Below, piece by piece: positions 32,260 through 34,081 of a DNA stretch of 34,081 nucleotides. The notes beneath the pieces are model-generated. The model was not told the origin of the DNA. It was given only the letters and a program-made list of their open reading frames with translations, and searched no databases. Positions within the stretch are counted from its first letter, which is position 1, and every line of letters begins with the position of its first letter. The DNA is from Eggerthellaceae bacterium (lineage in GTDB: Bacteria > Actinomycetota > Coriobacteriia > Coriobacteriales > Eggerthellaceae). The stretch is taken from contig JAFWJU010000103.1 of assembly GCA_017511465.1 (NCBI GenBank), positions 1-34,081 on the forward strand, written 5' to 3'. The position numbers and the translations under genes are program-made.

Positions 32260-33399
32260 TTATGCCATGCATTTTTCGCGTACTGGACACGGAATGCCAA
32301 CGTATTGTTGACACTTTCCGCATTCGATGCACGCGCTTGCAGACGAATCGCCTTCGCGCCAACGGTTCACCAAGTTCGGCTCGCAGATGAACGGCCTGCT
32401 CATGGCAACGCCAGCGATGCCGTCGGATTCCAGATGCCGGGTAATCGTATCGGGATCGCGCCATCCTCCCGTGACGATGACAGGCACACCAAGCTCGCCC
32501 GCCAACCGTGCGCCGAATGTTGCAAAATACGGCTCGCCCGTTTCGACGGCTTGAGACGCAGTATGCCAGTCGCCGCTCACGTCGATGCAGCTCGCGCCCG
32601 CTTCGACAAGCATTGCTGCCACCTGGGCGCTCTCATCTTGGCTCAGGCCACCCCGCTGCCCAGCGGGATCGTCCCAGTCGTCGCAGCAGTTCAGCTTCGC
32701 GAACACCGGGTATTCCAAACCCGCCTGCGCGCGTATGGCTTGCAGGCATTGCACGGCCAGTCGCGCCCTGTTCTCGAGCGAGCCGCCGTATTCGTCTGCA
32801 CGCTTGTTGAAATTCGGGCTGAGAAACTGCGACAGCAGGTATCCGTGCGCCACATGAAGCTCGACACCGTCGAACCCGCATGCACGCGCCCACATTGCGG
32901 CTAGGCCGAAAGCGTCTGCCAAGGCTGCCAGCTGTTCGGAAGTCGCCTCGGTCGGCACCAAATGCGTACGCGGGTGCATGATGGCTGAAGCGCCGAGGAT
33001 CGTCGTGTTGGGAACACCGTCGACAGCAGCCGCGTCCACCGGCTGCAACCGTCGTGAATCGTCTGCGGACAACTTGCTTTTCGACCCGCCATACACCAAT
33101 TGCGCCACTATGCATGCGCCGTTTTCGTGGGCAACGTCCGTCAGCGAACGCAGATGACCTAGAAGCGAGTCGTCGTATAACCCAAGAGCGCCTTCGGAGG
33201 GCTTGCCGTCGGGCGCGACGTACATGTAACCCGTGACGATAGTGCCGACCCCTCCCCATGCCAACTCGCCATAGATGCCGAGCAGCTCGGGAGAAAGGCC
33301 GCCCGCCATCGTAGCAAGGGACTCAGCCGTCGCCGAGCGCACAATGCGATTGCGGGCCACCATAGGCCCGATTGTCAGTTTGTCGAACATTCCCGCCAA
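32260..33399 (-). CDS. Single-domain NADH:flavin oxidoreductase (Old Yellow Enzyme family) with C-terminal cysteines
   Basis: The 379-residue product is an FMN TIM barrel: FDKLTIGPMVARNRIVRSATAE at the start, VELHVAHGYLLSQFLSP near 175-191 with the paired active-site histidine region, and RADEYGGSLENRARL following. It ends in CIECGKC...CPVREKC, which resembles the [4Fe-4S] ligand cluster of 2,4-dienoyl-CoA reductase and BaiCD-type enzymes. However, the chain stops there and lacks their C-terminal NAD(P)/FAD domains, so electrons must come from a separate partner. A TTG start at 33399 is favoured by GGAGG exactly seven bases upstream; ATG 33390, three codons in, has no such site. Gut Eggerthellaceae use such reductases on enoates and steroids, but the substrate here is unknown. 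Confidence 0.85.
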   Translation of the reverse strand: MAGMFDKLTIGPMVARNRIVRSATAESLATMAGGLSPELLGIYGELAWGGVGTIVTGYMYVAPDGKPSEGALGLYDDSLLGHLRSLTDVAHENGACIVAQLVYGGSKSKLSADDSRRLQPVDAAAVDGVPNTTILGASAIMHPRTHLVPTEATSEQLAALADAFGLAAMWARACGFDGVELHVAHGYLLSQFLSPNFNKRADEYGGSLENRARLAVQCLQAIRAQAGLEYPVFAKLNCCDDWDDPAGQRGGLSQDESAQVAAMLVEAGASCIDVSGDWHTASQAVETGEPYFATFGARLAGELGVPVIVTGGWRDPDTITRHLESDGIAGVAMSRPFICEPNLVNRWREGDSSASACIECGKCQQYVGIPCPVREKCMA

Positions 33400-33532
33400 T
33401 TCGCCACCTCCAGCTAACCGTCCCATTACGGGCAGGTGGTTTTTGTCTGTCGTCAAGGAGGATTGTAAGCTTCCTCTCAGCAAAGCGCATCATTATTGAA
33501 AGCGAACGGACGAGCAAAAGAACGGAACACCA

Positions 33533-34081
33533 ATGCAGCACACGAGTACGGCAACCGGGCTCGGACGGCTATTCGCCGCGATTCTGGCCCTGACAATGGC
33601 TCTTGCCATGGCGCTTTGCATGACGCCTGTCGCCGCGTTCGCAGATGACGAAGAAGCCGCGACGACAACCAACTTGAACGAAAACGACATCAGCACGACC
33701 GACGATGATGCCTGCGGCGTGATTGCAAAAGCCGGCGCCACCATCATTGCGAACGCCCTGAACGTGCAAACGAAAGGCGCTCGGGCCTCGGCTGTGTCGG
33801 CAAACGCATCCGATAGCGCTGTTTCAATCGTGAACTCGCAGCTTTCGACAAGCGGTTCGGAAGCGCCGCTTCTCTCGAGCGCGGGCACCCTCGAAGCCGA
33901 GAACGTGCAGGGCACGGCGACTAAATCGCCCATCGTCTCGGTCTTGGAAACCGGATCGGTGCTCGTCGCTAACTCGACGCTCGAATCGTCGTATGCCGGA
34001 AACGCGAAAGACGCTCTGCCCACCAGCGCGATAGCCTTGTACGGCACATCGGCCATCGATGCGACCTCGGAGAAACGGGCA
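33533..34081 (+). CDS. Secreted repeat protein, 5' part (cut by window end)
   Basis: The frame stays open from ATG 33533 to the last base, 183 codons. It starts with a Sec signal peptide: polar residues to about 12, a hydrophobic core LFAAILALTMALAMAL, and a likely cut after VAAFA (about residue 37). The mature part is Thr/Asp-rich, then Ser/Ala/Val-rich with a periodic pattern of short strands (SAVSIVNSQLST, SIVSVLETGSV-like and LVANSTLESS segments), suggestive of a right-handed beta-helix surface protein. The ribosome site is weak (ACGGAA). I recognise no named family from this part; adhesin-like or polysaccharide-active secreted proteins share the look. A reverse-strand frame over the same bases is rejected. 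Confidence 0.75.
   Translation, partial: MQHTSTATGLGRLFAAILALTMALAMALCMTPVAAFADDEEAATTTNLNENDISTTDDDACGVIAKAGATIIANALNVQTKGARASAVSANASDSAVSIVNSQLSTSGSEAPLLSSAGTLEAENVQGTATKSPIVSVLETGSVLVANSTLESSYAGNAKDALPTSAIALYGTSAIDATSEKRA

Noticed and set aside
33493-34056. A 187-codon reverse frame at the window end
   Set aside because: The forward frame has a start, a convincing signal peptide and a cleavage site and runs off the window; the reverse frame has none of these.

Overview
The window looks like chromosome of a high-GC, anaerobic Coriobacteriia bacterium, most likely Eggerthellaceae (Eggerthella, Adlercreutzia, Gordonibacter or Slackia type). This is inferred from the strong G/C third-position preference combined with a type III glutamine synthetase, Fe-S PurF, corrinoid methyl-transfer genes and a redox activator of the RACo type. 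No rRNA, tRNA, CRISPR array, phage gene or transposase gene was seen. The window is densely coding, and no gap between genes exceeds 300 bases.

Region 1 (1-9152, forward) handles glutamate and glutamine: the end of a GltD-like glutamate synthase small subunit, glutamine synthetase III, then purF, carA and carB. Region 2 (9381-15164, reverse) is a tight four-gene operon read in the order amtB, glnK, asnB and a single fused murT-gatD gene. It takes up and senses ammonium and then spends glutamine nitrogen on asparagine and on peptidoglycan amidation. Together these 15 kb hold glutamine synthesis plus four glutamine amidotransferases. 11-bp-phased GAAAC/GTTTC half-sites lie upstream of amtB, and a weaker related site lies upstream of glnN.

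Region 3 (15464-21382, reverse) is a corrinoid methyl-transfer cluster. In order of transcription it encodes a methyltetrahydrofolate:corrinoid methyltransferase, an Fe-S/ASKHA reductive activator, a cysteine-rich DUF2284 protein, a HyuA-like ASKHA protein and the corrinoid protein. The corrinoid gene has its own promoter and terminator. No substrate-specific methyltransferase (MttB, MtaB or UroD type) is in the window.

Region 4 (21611-25519) is mixed: a MoaE-like protein, an unusual fusion of a plant-type glutamate-cysteine ligase domain with a class I amidotransferase-like gamma-glutamyl hydrolase, a small Nif11-type RiPP precursor with its own promoter and terminator, and a membrane-anchored spermidine-synthase-like protein. 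Region 5 (25565-30804, reverse) is a complete peptide/nickel-type ABC importer. It is preceded by a near-consensus promoter overlapped by two operators of the form GTGTTAC-N13-(G/A)TAACAC, which suggests nickel-responsive repression. Region 6 (30971-34081) carries a small membrane protein, an Ala-rich helical repeat protein with a recent 120-bp tandem duplication, a single-domain Old Yellow Enzyme relative, and the start of a secreted protein cut by the window end.

Two long perfect palindromes with a single central base (3084-3112 and 18284-18322) and a nested inverted repeat (9227-9349) look like dispersed repeat elements.
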